6,814 nt of DNA from Pseudomonadota bacterium (GTDB lineage: Bacteria > Pseudomonadota > Alphaproteobacteria > Acetobacterales > Acetobacteraceae): NCBI GenBank assembly GCA_021826485.1, contig JAKAZX010000222.1, positions 1 through 6,814 on the forward strand. Reading direction: 5' to 3'. The position numbers and the translations under genes are program-made. How positions within the stretch are numbered: the stretch's first letter is position 1; every line of letters starts with the position of its first letter. Shown one piece after another: positions 1 through 5,307 of the stretch. The notes under the pieces were generated by a model. It searched no databases. It saw nothing but the letters and a program-made list of their open reading frames with translations, and was not told the DNA's origin.

Positions 1-280
1 GGTGGTGCAGCTTGGCAGCGGGCAGTCCACGGTGATGGCCGGCAGCGGGGCGGAACTGCTGAACGTGGTCTCCGGCGCCGCCGGCGGCACCGATTTCGTC
101 ACCGGCTTCGATCCCTCGCACGACATGCTGCAACTGTCCGGCTACGGCGCCGCCGGCACCGCGGCGGTGGCGGCGCAGACCGACACCGGGGGGGCCGCCT
201 GGCTGACGCTGCCGGACGGCACCGTGATCGCCTTCGTCGGACTGGCGCATCTGAGCGCGGCCAATGTGGTGACGGCGTAG
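1..280 (+). CDS. C-terminal end of a hemolysin-type (RTX-like) secreted protein, 5' partial
   Basis: Only the last ~92 codons are present; the frame is open from the left edge (first full codon at base 2) and ends at TAG 278-280. The visible protein is rich in Gly, Ala, Ser and Thr, has few charged residues and no Cys. It contains the arrangement VTGFDPSHDMLQLSGYG, then a Thr/Ala-rich stretch, LTLPDGTVIAFVG and a short hydrophobic tail. In my knowledge of the families, this order (GF-x-P-x2-D-x-L-x-L-x-GY, then LPDGT-x-I-x-F-x-G) is typical of the extreme C-terminus of calcium-binding beta-roll proteins exported by type I secretion, where the uncleaved signal lies in the last ~60 residues. 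No intact GGxGxDxxx nonapeptide is visible in this fragment; those repeats would lie upstream. The GTG at base 2 is most likely internal, not a start. The substrate or enzymatic domain is outside the window. Family call is by pattern only. Confidence 0.65.
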   Translation, partial: VVQLGSGQSTVMAGSGAELLNVVSGAAGGTDFVTGFDPSHDMLQLSGYGAAGTAAVAAQTDTGGAAWLTLPDGTVIAFVGLAHLSAANVVTA

Positions 281-306
281 CGGTCCCGCGCGGTGGGAGA
301 ATGCCG

Positions 307-327
307 CGGCGGAGGGTAGCCCCGCCG
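307..327. terminator. possible stem-loop between convergent gene ends
   Basis: Bases 307-312 pair with 322-327 (CGGCGG/CCGCCG), and after one bulged A (313) bases 314-315 pair with 320-321, leaving a four-base loop. It lies in the 52-bp gap between the RTX-like gene (stop at 280) and the minus-strand oxidoreductase gene (stop at 333-335). No T-tract follows on either strand, so classic intrinsic termination is not supported. In DNA this G+C-rich such a stem can arise by chance. Confidence 0.25.
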
Positions 328-332
328 GCCGG

Positions 333-2630
333 TCAGGCCGAGGGCGTGCGGTCCACCACGACCGGCACCGACTTCGCCGCCGGCGTCTTGCTCCCTTCCG
401 CGAAGTGCCAGATGGGCAGCAGGGCGTTCGCCTCCGGATAGTAGGTGCCGACGCAGCCGGCCGGGATGCCGTATGGGGTGACGCGGAAACCCCAGATCGC
501 CCGCCGGACATTGTCGGTGGAGGGGGTCCTGAGACCGATGATCTCGCCTTCCCGCAGTCCCAGCCGGTCCATGTCGTCGCGGTTCATCAGCACCACCATC
601 CGTGTGCCGTGGATGCCGCGGAACCGGTCGGTGTAGCCGTAGACCGTGGTGTTGAACTGGTCGTTGCTGCGCAGCGTGATCATGCGCAGCACGTCATGCC
701 CCGTCTCCGGCATGTCGGTGTCTTCGTCCAGTCCGCGCGGCGTGATCAGATTCGCCTTGCCGGTGCCGGTCTTCCAGATCCGCTGGCGCGCCGGCAGCGC
801 CCGGTGAAAGCCGCCCGGTTCCCACATCCGCCGGTCATAGTCAGGGAAGGTGTCGGGATAGGTCTCGGCGATCGCCGCACGGATCCGGCGGTAGTCGGCG
901 ACCCAGTCGTTCCAGGGCATGGCGGGATTGGGATCGAGCGTGGTGCCGGCGATCCCGGCGACCAGCTTCACCTCACTGATGAGATGCCGCGACGCCGGCG
1001 CCCGCACGCCGCGGGAGCCGTGGATGCAGGACGTGCTGTCCTCCATCGATGTCGCCTGCTCGCCGCTTGCCTGCACGTCGCGTTCGATACGGCCAAGCAC
1101 CGGCAGGATGAAGCTGGCGGTCCCGTGAACGAGGTGCGAGCGGTTGAGCTTGGTGGACGCATAGACGGTCAGCCCCATGCGCCGCCAGGCCGGTTCGATC
1201 TGATCGCGATCGGGCACCGCGCGCACGAAATTTCCGCCCAGCATCACGAAGGCCTCGATCCTGCCGGCAAGGATTGCCTCGCAGGCCTCGACCGTGTTCA
1301 GCCCCGGCTCGCGCGGCGGGTTGAAGCGGTACTGCGCCGCCAGCCGGTCCAACGGCACCAGGGCAGGCTTCTCGGTGATGCCGACGGTGCGCTGGCCCTG
1401 GACATTGCTGTGGCCGCGAACCGGGCAGATGCCGGCGCCCTGGCGGCCGATATTGCCGCGCAGCAGCAGCAGGTTGACCAGCATCTGCACCGTCTCCACG
1501 CCCGCGCGGTGCTGGGTCAGGCCCATGCCATAGATGCCAATGGCCGCGCGGGAGCGTGCATAGACCGCCGCGGTCGCCTCCATCGCGGCGCGCGGCAGCG
1601 CGGCGCGGCGTTCCAGGTCGGGCCACGCCAGACCGCGAAGCCAGTCGATGAAGGCTGCCGCACCATGCGTGTGCTCGGCAATGAACGCATGATCAATAAC
1701 CGGCGGCGCGCCGCTGCCGCGGGCCGTGTCATCAAGCTGCACCATGCTCTTGCAGATGCCGCTCAGCGCGGCAAGATCGCCGCCCGCTTTCACCTGATGG
1801 TATTGCGAGGCGATGCGGGTCCGCCGGCCGGTGAGCATTTCGGTCGGGGACTGCGGATTGGTGAAGCTTTCCAGCCCCCGTTCACGCAGCGGGTTGTACA
1901 CGATGATGGGAACGCCGCGCTCGCTCGCCTCCTGCAGCGCATGCAACATGCGCGGGCTGTTGCTGCCGGCATTCTGGCCAAAGAACATGATGCAGTCGGT
2001 CTCGGCAAAGTCGTCCAGCGTGACGGTGCCGACCGGGACGCCGATGCTCTCCGGCAGGGCCACGGACGTGGTCTCGTGGCACATGTTCGAGCTGTCGGGA
2101 AGGTTGTTGTTGCCGTAGGCACGGGCGAGCAGGGCATAGAGATAGCTGGCCTCGTTCGACGTGCGGCCGGAACTGTAGAAGACGACGTTGCGGCGGTCCG
2201 CCACCGCCCGCAGCCGGCTGCCGATCTCCTCGAATGCATCGTCCCAGCGCACCGGAAGATACCGATCCGTCGTCGCGTCGTAACGCATCGGGTGCGTCAG
2301 CCGGCCGGCCTGCTCCAGATCATAGTCCTCCCAGCCCAGCAGTTCCGTCACCGTATGCCGGGCGAAAAACTCGGGCGTGCACCGGTTGGTCGTGATTTCC
2401 CAGGCCGTGGCCTTCGCGCCGTTCTCGCAGAACTCGAAGGGCAGCGGCCTGGCCGGCTTCGCCCAGGCGCAACTGACGCATTGGAAGCCATCCACCTTGT
2501 TCTGCCGCGTCAGGACAAGCGATCCGCTGAGCAGGACGCCTTCGCGCCGGAGGATGTTGCCCAGCGATCGCGCGGAACCCCAGCCGCCGGAAGGAAGGTG
2601 ATAGGGCTTGAACGATTCTTTGCGTGTCAT
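333..2630 (-). CDS. FdhF/YdeP-family molybdopterin oxidoreductase alpha subunit
   Basis: The 765-aa product aligns from memory along its whole length with E. coli YdeP, an acid-resistance-linked relative of formate dehydrogenase H; Ralstonia cbbBc products belong to the same family. Landmarks: GGWGSARSLG (15-24), three Cys C51, C54 and C68 (CENGAKA), SSGRTSNEA (153-161), SNMCHETTS (181-189) with C184 in the molybdenum-ligand position (Sec in FdhF), YGMGLTQH (367-374), NLLLLRGNIGRQGAGICPVRGHSNVQG (386-412) for bis-MGD binding, TKLNRSHL (493-500), and a C-terminal dinucleotide-binding domain (~648-760) with RSNDQFNTTVYG. No Tat or Sec signal is seen, so it is probably cytosolic. The chosen ATG (2628-2630) starts MTRKESFKPYHLPSGGWG as the family does; the longer frame to 2750 adds 40 low-complexity residues. 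GGCGGA lies 8 nt upstream. Substrate and electron partner are unknown; no fdhD or Fe-S partner gene lies within the window. Confidence 0.93.
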   Translation of the reverse strand: MTRKESFKPYHLPSGGWGSARSLGNILRREGVLLSGSLVLTRQNKVDGFQCVSCAWAKPARPLPFEFCENGAKATAWEITTNRCTPEFFARHTVTELLGWEDYDLEQAGRLTHPMRYDATTDRYLPVRWDDAFEEIGSRLRAVADRRNVVFYSSGRTSNEASYLYALLARAYGNNNLPDSSNMCHETTSVALPESIGVPVGTVTLDDFAETDCIMFFGQNAGSNSPRMLHALQEASERGVPIIVYNPLRERGLESFTNPQSPTEMLTGRRTRIASQYHQVKAGGDLAALSGICKSMVQLDDTARGSGAPPVIDHAFIAEHTHGAAAFIDWLRGLAWPDLERRAALPRAAMEATAAVYARSRAAIGIYGMGLTQHRAGVETVQMLVNLLLLRGNIGRQGAGICPVRGHSNVQGQRTVGITEKPALVPLDRLAAQYRFNPPREPGLNTVEACEAILAGRIEAFVMLGGNFVRAVPDRDQIEPAWRRMGLTVYASTKLNRSHLVHGTASFILPVLGRIERDVQASGEQATSMEDSTSCIHGSRGVRAPASRHLISEVKLVAGIAGTTLDPNPAMPWNDWVADYRRIRAAIAETYPDTFPDYDRRMWEPGGFHRALPARQRIWKTGTGKANLITPRGLDEDTDMPETGHDVLRMITLRSNDQFNTTVYGYTDRFRGIHGTRMVVLMNRDDMDRLGLREGEIIGLRTPSTDNVRRAIWGFRVTPYGIPAGCVGTYYPEANALLPIWHFAEGSKTPAAKSVPVVVDRTPSA

Positions 2631-2641
2631 GGTCGGGGTCC

Positions 2642-2676
2642 GCCGGCAGCGTGCGAGCCGACAACCGCCTGCCGGC
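2642..2676. repeat. 8-bp inverted repeat upstream of the YdeP-like gene
   Basis: GCCGGCAG (2642-2649) and CTGCCGGC (2669-2676) are perfect inverted copies separated by 19 bp. They lie 12 to 46 bases upstream of the oxidoreductase start codon, inside the 118-bp divergent intergenic region. This could be a regulator half-site pair or a leader stem. GCCGGC is common in this DNA, so chance is a serious alternative. Confidence 0.3.
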
Positions 2677-2703
2677 ATCCCGGTTCCGGCCGCTCCGCAA
2701 CCA

Positions 2704-2731
2704 TTGACGGCCGCGGATGTTGCTGCATGCG
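2704..2731 (+). promoter_or_regulatory. weak candidate promoter for the 74-aa membrane protein
   Basis: TTGACG at 2704-2709 matches five of six bases of the sigma-70 -35 consensus. At 16 bp spacing the -10 position (2726-2731) reads CATGCG, a poor match. The start codon is only 18 bp further on, so the leader would be short. Only the -35-like element is convincing. Confidence 0.25.
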
Positions 2732-2748
2732 GCACGCGGGGTACCGGC

Positions 2749-2973
2749 ATGGTCAGCAGCAGCTATCTTCTCGCCCAGCCGGCGCGGCCCTGGCCGCTGA
2801 AGCGGTTTCTCGACCAGCGGATCCTGCCGGCGGCGATCGACGGCGCGGCCCAGGTGGACAAGGGGCTGGTTTGCGCCGGCCGGCAGATTCGCGCCCATCC
2901 CGCGCTGTTCGTCGGGCTTCTGGTCGCGGTCGGCCTCGTGCTGGCCGGCACGCGCGCGCCGCGCCGGGCGTAG
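2749..2973 (+). CDS. hypothetical 74-aa protein with a single C-terminal membrane segment
   Basis: I do not recognise a named family. From the ATG at 2749 the product is 74 aa. An N-terminal amphipathic, basic-acidic region (residues ~15-50, with KRFLDQRILP and AAQVDKGL) is followed by HPALFVGLLVAVGLVLAG (50-67), a clear membrane-spanning stretch, and a basic tail TRAPRRA that would favour a cytoplasmic C-terminus. The frame is open back to 2608, but that extension is Pro/Ala/Arg-rich and overlaps the start of the divergent oxidoreductase gene, so the internal ATG is preferred; CGGGG lies about 7 nt before it. The layout of a soluble segment, a His-Pro turn and one glycine-rich helix recalls ElaB/DUF883-type stress proteins, but that is a resemblance only. 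It is transcribed divergently from the YdeP-like gene and converges on the lipoprotein gene. Confidence 0.6.
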   Translation: MVSSSYLLAQPARPWPLKRFLDQRILPAAIDGAAQVDKGLVCAGRQIRAHPALFVGLLVAVGLVLAGTRAPRRA

Positions 2974-2996
2974 CGGCGCGCGCCCGCGCGGCGCGC
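2954..2996. terminator. strong hairpin spanning two convergent stop codons
   Basis: GCGCGCCGCGC (2954-2964) is the exact reverse complement of GCGCGGCGCGC (2986-2996). With one bulged C at 2965 the stem continues with 2966-2970 pairing to 2981-2985, giving about 16 G-C pairs around a 10-base loop. The loop begins with the TAG of the 74-aa gene, and the outer arm touches the last base pair of the lipoprotein stop codon (2996-2998). It would form in transcripts from either side. No T-tract follows in either direction, so it may act with Rho, block read-through, or protect 3' ends. Confidence 0.45.
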
Positions 2997-3544
2997 TATT
3001 GCTGGGCGGTTTCGCGGTTGTAGGCCAGTTCCTCGGCGGTCAGGCGGAAGCCGATATAGATGTGATAGGCCGCGGCCGTCTTGGTCTTGCTGATCGGGAA
3101 GGTCAGCGTGATGTCCTGCCCGCGCGCCGCCACCTGATCGACATTCGGGCGGAAGGTGGCGCCGAGGACGAAATCCTGCTCGGTCAACACGTGGTCGCCT
3201 TCCGTGATGGCGACGAAATAGGGCACCTGCGCGGTGTCGCCGGATGCGGCCGGGCCGCGGCGCATCTGGGCCTCGACATGCAGCACCGCCTCGACCGCCG
3301 ACTTGCCCGCCAGCCCGCATTTCGCCGGCACCGCCGAGATGCCGGCCGCCAGCATCAGCGAACGGGCATCCCGTGGCGTGCCGACCGGGCCGGAGAAGCG
3401 GGTCAGGTCCGCGGCATCCTCCAGCAGCGACAGTTGCGGGCAGACCGGGGCGAGCTTGGTCGAACTGCCGCACCCGGCCAGCGTCGCCGACAGCACCGCG
3501 GCCGCCACCGCCGGGCGCCAGGGACGAAGCAGGGCTGAGGGCAT
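2996..3544 (-). CDS. putative lipoprotein, unknown function
   Basis: The 182-aa product has a lipoprotein signal: basic residues R7 and R10, a hydrophobic core (AVAAAVLSATLAG) and the lipobox LAGC with C25 as the predicted lipidated residue. Residue +2 is Gly rather than Asp, which by the E. coli Lol rule points to the outer membrane. The mature part (~158 aa) has two further Cys (C35, C76) that could form a disulfide, a CPQLSLLEDAADLTRF segment (35-50), and a likely beta-rich half with VPYFVAI (107-113), ITLTFPIS (145-152), YHIYIGFRL (160-168) and a closing TAEELAYNR. I recall similar uncharacterised lipoproteins in Rhodospirillales but know no function. The ATG at 3544 is chosen over the TTG at 3550 because GGAG sits six bases before the ATG and abuts the TTG. 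It is divergent from thrB. Confidence 0.85.
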   Translation of the reverse strand: MPSALLRPWRPAVAAAVLSATLAGCGSSTKLAPVCPQLSLLEDAADLTRFSGPVGTPRDARSLMLAAGISAVPAKCGLAGKSAVEAVLHVEAQMRRGPAASGDTAQVPYFVAITEGDHVLTEQDFVLGATFRPNVDQVAARGQDITLTFPISKTKTAAAYHIYIGFRLTAEELAYNRETAQQ

Positions 3545-3550
3545 TGGCAA

Positions 3551-3554
3551 CTCC
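3551..3554 (-). promoter_or_regulatory. ribosome binding site that fixes the lipoprotein start
   Basis: On the minus strand GGAG is read here, followed by six bases and then ATG at 3544-3542. The in-frame TTG at 3550-3548 directly follows the GGAG and leaves no spacer, so the ATG is the likelier start. Confidence 0.6.
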
Positions 3555-3570
3555 GGTTGCGGCGGCGCCC

Positions 3571-3599
3571 CGGATAGGGCATCGCCATGCTCCGCACAA
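3571..3599 (-). promoter_or_regulatory. weak candidate promoter for the lipoprotein gene
   Basis: On the minus strand TTGTGC (3599-3594) and TATCCG (3576-3571) are separated by 17 bp, each matching the first three bases of its sigma-70 hexamer. Transcription would begin about 20 bases before the lipoprotein ATG, leaving room for the GGAG site. Such a partial match is expected often by chance. Confidence 0.25.
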
Positions 3600-3615
3600 C
3601 CGCCACCGAGGGGGC

Positions 3616-4587
3616 ATGGCCGTCTATACCGAAGTCAGCGACGACGCGCTGCGCGCCTTCCTGGGCGAATACCCGCTGGGCGACCTGATCGCCTATCGCG
3701 GCATCGCCGAGGGCGTGGAGAACTCGAACTACGCGCTGAAAACGACCGCCGGGGATTTCATCCTGACGCTGTACGAGAAGCGCGTGGACCCGGCCGATCT
3801 GCCGTATTTCCTGGGACTGATGGAGCATCTGGCGGCCCGCGGCGTGACCTGCCCGCGGCCGGTGGCGGCACGGGACGGGACGGCGCTGCGCCTGCTGGCC
3901 GGGCGGCACGCCGCCATCACCACGTTTCTGCCCGGCGTGTGGCCGCGCACCGTGCGGGTGGCGCATTGCGCGGCGGTCGGCACCGCGCTGGCGGCGCTGC
4001 ATCTGGCCGGCGCCGACTATCCGGGCGCGCGCGCCAACGCGCTGGGGCCGGCCGGCTGGTCGCCCCTGCTCACCCGCGCGCTCGCCGATGGCGGCGCGGC
4101 GGCGGAGGGGCTGGCGCCCGGCCTTGCGGAGGAACTGACCGCCGCCCTCGCCCGCATCCTGGCCGCCTGGCCGGACGGGCTGCCGCGCGGGCAGATCCAT
4201 GCCGACCTGTTTCCGGACAACGTGTTCTTCCTGGGCGGCAGCCTGTCCGGCCTGATCGACTTCTATTTCGCCGCGACCGACCTCTATGCCTACGATCTGG
4301 CGGTGTGCCTGAATGCCTGGTGCTTCGAGCCGGACGTGTCGCTGAACGTCACCAAGGCGCGGGCGCTGCTGGGCGCCTATGCCGCCGGCCGCCCGCTGTC
4401 GGCGGCCGAGCTTGCGGCGCTGCCGGTGCTGGCGCAGGGCGCGGCCATCCGCTTCGCGCTGACCCGGCTGTATGACTGGGCACACACCCCCCCGGGCGCG
4501 CTGGTGACGCGCAAGGACCCGCGCGACTATGTCCGCCGCCTGCGCTTCCATCTCGCCGCCACGGACGCCGCCGCCTATGGACTCTGA
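3616..4587 (+). CDS. thrB: homoserine kinase (ThrB, aminoglycoside-phosphotransferase fold)
   Basis: This cytosolic enzyme phosphorylates L-homoserine with ATP to O-phospho-L-homoserine, the step before threonine synthase. The 323-aa product begins MAVYTEVSDDALRAFLGEY and has IAEGVENSNYAL (30-41) for nucleotide binding, FILTLYEKRV (48-57) with the presumed ATP-binding Lys K55, the catalytic loop HADLFPDN (H195, D197, N202) and a metal-binding segment GLIDFYFA with D215, followed by YAYDLAVCLNAW (224-235). These are hallmarks of the kinase-like (APH-fold) homoserine kinase of proteobacteria, unrelated to the GHMP-type ThrB of E. coli; length is normal. The ATG at 3616 matches the family N-terminus. 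A GAGGGGG run (3608-3614) lies unusually close, so GAGG with a 4-nt spacer is the likely ribosome site. rnhA overlaps its 3' end. No ispH lies upstream, although that gene often precedes thrB in alphaproteobacteria. Confidence 0.96.
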   Translation: MAVYTEVSDDALRAFLGEYPLGDLIAYRGIAEGVENSNYALKTTAGDFILTLYEKRVDPADLPYFLGLMEHLAARGVTCPRPVAARDGTALRLLAGRHAAITTFLPGVWPRTVRVAHCAAVGTALAALHLAGADYPGARANALGPAGWSPLLTRALADGGAAAEGLAPGLAEELTAALARILAAWPDGLPRGQIHADLFPDNVFFLGGSLSGLIDFYFAATDLYAYDLAVCLNAWCFEPDVSLNVTKARALLGAYAAGRPLSAAELAALPVLAQGAAIRFALTRLYDWAHTPPGALVTRKDPRDYVRRLRFHLAATDAAAYGL

Positions 4588-5017
4588 TACGGTCGTGGAA
4601 GCCTGGACCGACGGCGGCGCCAAGCCCAATCCGGGGCCGGGCGGCTGGGCCGCGATCCTGCGCTATGGCAGCGTCGAGCGGGAACTGTCCGGCGCCGAGC
4701 CGGCAACCACCAACAACCGGATGGAACTGACCGCGGCCTGCGCCGCCCTGGAATCGCTGAAGCGCCCCTGCCGCGTGGTGCTGCACACCGACAGCGAATA
4801 CGTCCGCAACGGCATCACCCGCTGGCACACCGGCTGGGTGCGCCGAAACTGGCGCAACGCCGCGGGCGATCCGGTCGCCAACATGGACCTGTGGCGCCGC
4901 CTGCTGGCCGCTGCGGCGCCGCACGAGGTGGAATGGCGCTGGGTGCGCGGCCATTCCGGGGATGCGATGAACGAGCGGGCCGACGCCCTGGCGACGGCGG
5001 CGCGGCAGGCACTGTGA
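4577..5017 (+). CDS. rnhA: ribonuclease HI
   Basis: The 146-aa cytosolic endonuclease cuts the RNA strand of RNA-DNA hybrids (R-loops, primers, misincorporated ribonucleotides) using two metal ions. The four carboxylates are all present: D12 in TDGGAKPNPGPGG, E50 in NNRMEL, D72 in HTDSEYV, and D136 in NERADALA. The catalytic histidine is H126 in VRGHSGD. The Trp- and Arg-rich stretch TRWHTGWVRRNWRN (81-94) corresponds to the basic handle of E. coli RNase HI that grips the hybrid. It lacks the ~10-residue C-terminal tail of the E. coli enzyme, as is common. The start ATG at 4577 lies inside thrB and overlaps it by 11 nt in a different frame (+2), with no strong ribosome site, so translational coupling to thrB is likely. 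The ATG at 4529 would add 16 residues with no family support. Confidence 0.97.
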   Translation: MDSDTVVEAWTDGGAKPNPGPGGWAAILRYGSVERELSGAEPATTNNRMELTAACAALESLKRPCRVVLHTDSEYVRNGITRWHTGWVRRNWRNAAGDPVANMDLWRRLLAAAAPHEVEWRWVRGHSGDAMNERADALATAARQAL

Positions 5018-5028
5018 GCCCGCCTGCC
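5004..5028. terminator. possible stem-loop between rnhA and the convergent tRNA gene
   Basis: GGCAGGC (5004-5010) and GCCTGCC (5022-5028) form a perfect 7-bp stem with an 11-base loop that contains the rnhA stop codon. It lies at the 3' end of rnhA and just beyond the tRNA 3' end (5031) on the other strand. No T-tract is present on either side, so its role in termination or 3'-end processing is uncertain. Confidence 0.3.
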
Positions 5029-5030
5029 TC

Positions 5031-5103
5031 TGCGCCCGGCAGGATTCGAACCTGCGACCAGACCGTTATGAGCGGCCAGCTCTGACCGCTGAGCTACGGG
5101 CGC
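5031..5103 (-). tRNA. tRNA with CAU anticodon, most likely tRNA-Ile2 (lysidine-modified)
   Basis: The minus strand folds as a full 73-nt cloverleaf: acceptor GCGCCCG/CGGGCGC (7 of 7 pairs), D stem GCTC/GAGC, anticodon stem GGCCG/CGGTC with one G-U pair, loop CTCATAA giving anticodon CAU, variable region TGGTC, T stem GCAGG/CCTGC with loop TTCGAAT, and discriminator A73. CCA is not encoded and must be added. It is not the initiator: position 1-72 is a G-C pair and the GGG/CCC anticodon stem is absent. Between elongator Met and Ile2, the features known to mark Ile2 are present: C4-G69 and C5-G68 (TilS recognition), C29-G41, U12-A23, A37, A38 and A73. With C34 changed to lysidine it would read AUA as isoleucine. 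It converges on rnhA 13 bp away. Confidence 0.95.
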
Positions 5104-5111
5104 ATGCGGCA

Positions 5112-5141
5112 GCTATGCCGCTTCGCCCCCCGCCTGCGCAA
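5112..5141 (-). promoter_or_regulatory. candidate promoter of the tRNA gene
   Basis: On the minus strand TTGCGC (5141-5136) and CATAGC (5117-5112) are spaced 18 bp apart, ending 8 bp before the tRNA 5' end at 5103. Transcription would start almost at the mature end, leaving a very short leader. The -10 element also lies in an inverted repeat, GCGGCA (5106-5111) and TGCCGC (5116-5121), that could form a hairpin only if transcription begins further upstream. Confidence 0.35.
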
Positions 5142-5180
5142 GCCGGACGGGACCGCGGCCACCGCCGGCCGCACGTTCGG

Positions 5181-5209
5181 TTGCCTGCCCATGAAGCTTC
5201 TGCCATCTT
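5181..5209 (+). promoter_or_regulatory. weak candidate promoter of hppA
   Basis: TTGCCT (5181-5186, four of six -35 bases) and CATCTT (5204-5209, three of six -10 bases) are 17 bp apart. A start near 5216 would give an hppA leader of about 92 nt that contains both hairpins at 5243-5275. The AT-rich patch at 5283-5294 is too close to the ribosome site to serve as the -10 element. Confidence 0.25.
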
Positions 5210-5242
5210 CCGCCGCCACGACAAGCGGCCGATTCTCCCAGC

Positions 5243-5275
5243 CGAACGCAGCGCGTTCGCCGGGGAGCGCTGCGT
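5243..5275 (+). repeat. two overlapping, mutually exclusive inverted repeats upstream of hppA
   Basis: CGAACGC (5243-5249) pairs perfectly with GCGTTCG (5253-5259) around a three-base loop. ACGCAGCGC (5246-5254) pairs perfectly with GCGCTGCGT (5267-5275) around a 12-base loop. The two stems share bases 5246-5254, so only one can form at a time. They end 32 bp before the hppA start codon and 19 bp before its ribosome site. They could be a leader RNA switch, an attenuator-like element or a double-stranded operator. Confidence 0.5.
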
Positions 5276-5307
5276 CACACGACATAAATATTTCGGGAGT
5301 GGTCTGG

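Noticed and set aside
2631..2750. 40-codon N-terminal extension of the YdeP-like protein
   Set aside because: The extension is Pro/Ala/Gly/Arg-rich and unlike the family, whose N-terminus matches MTRKESFKPYHLPSGGWG. It would also overlap the divergent gene start.
405..3023. Very long plus-strand open frame (872 codons) opposite the oxidoreductase gene
   Set aside because: It is antisense to a gene with clear family motifs throughout. Its product is Arg/His/Ala/Gly-rich without recognisable domains, as expected from the complement of G+C-rich codons.
3244..3615. Upstream in-frame extension of thrB
   Set aside because: The extension runs antisense through the lipoprotein gene and has no family similarity; MAVYTEVSDD is the normal ThrB N-terminus.
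4529..4576. Earlier ATG for rnhA
   Set aside because: The added residues (Ala/Pro/Ser-rich) lie in thrB and have no counterpart in RNase HI.
3403..4629. 408-codon minus-strand frame opposite thrB
   Set aside because: It is a shadow of thrB with a biased composition (Arg, Gly, Gln, Ala) and no motif.
5031..5103. tRNA gene as an integration (att) site of a mobile island
   Set aside because: No integrase and no partial repeat of the tRNA 3' end was seen in the window; flanks are core genes.
5283..5294. AT-rich patch CATAAATATTTC as the hppA -10 element
   Set aside because: No -35-like sequence lies at a proper distance, and transcription would begin inside or after the ribosome site. It more likely keeps the ribosome site unstructured.
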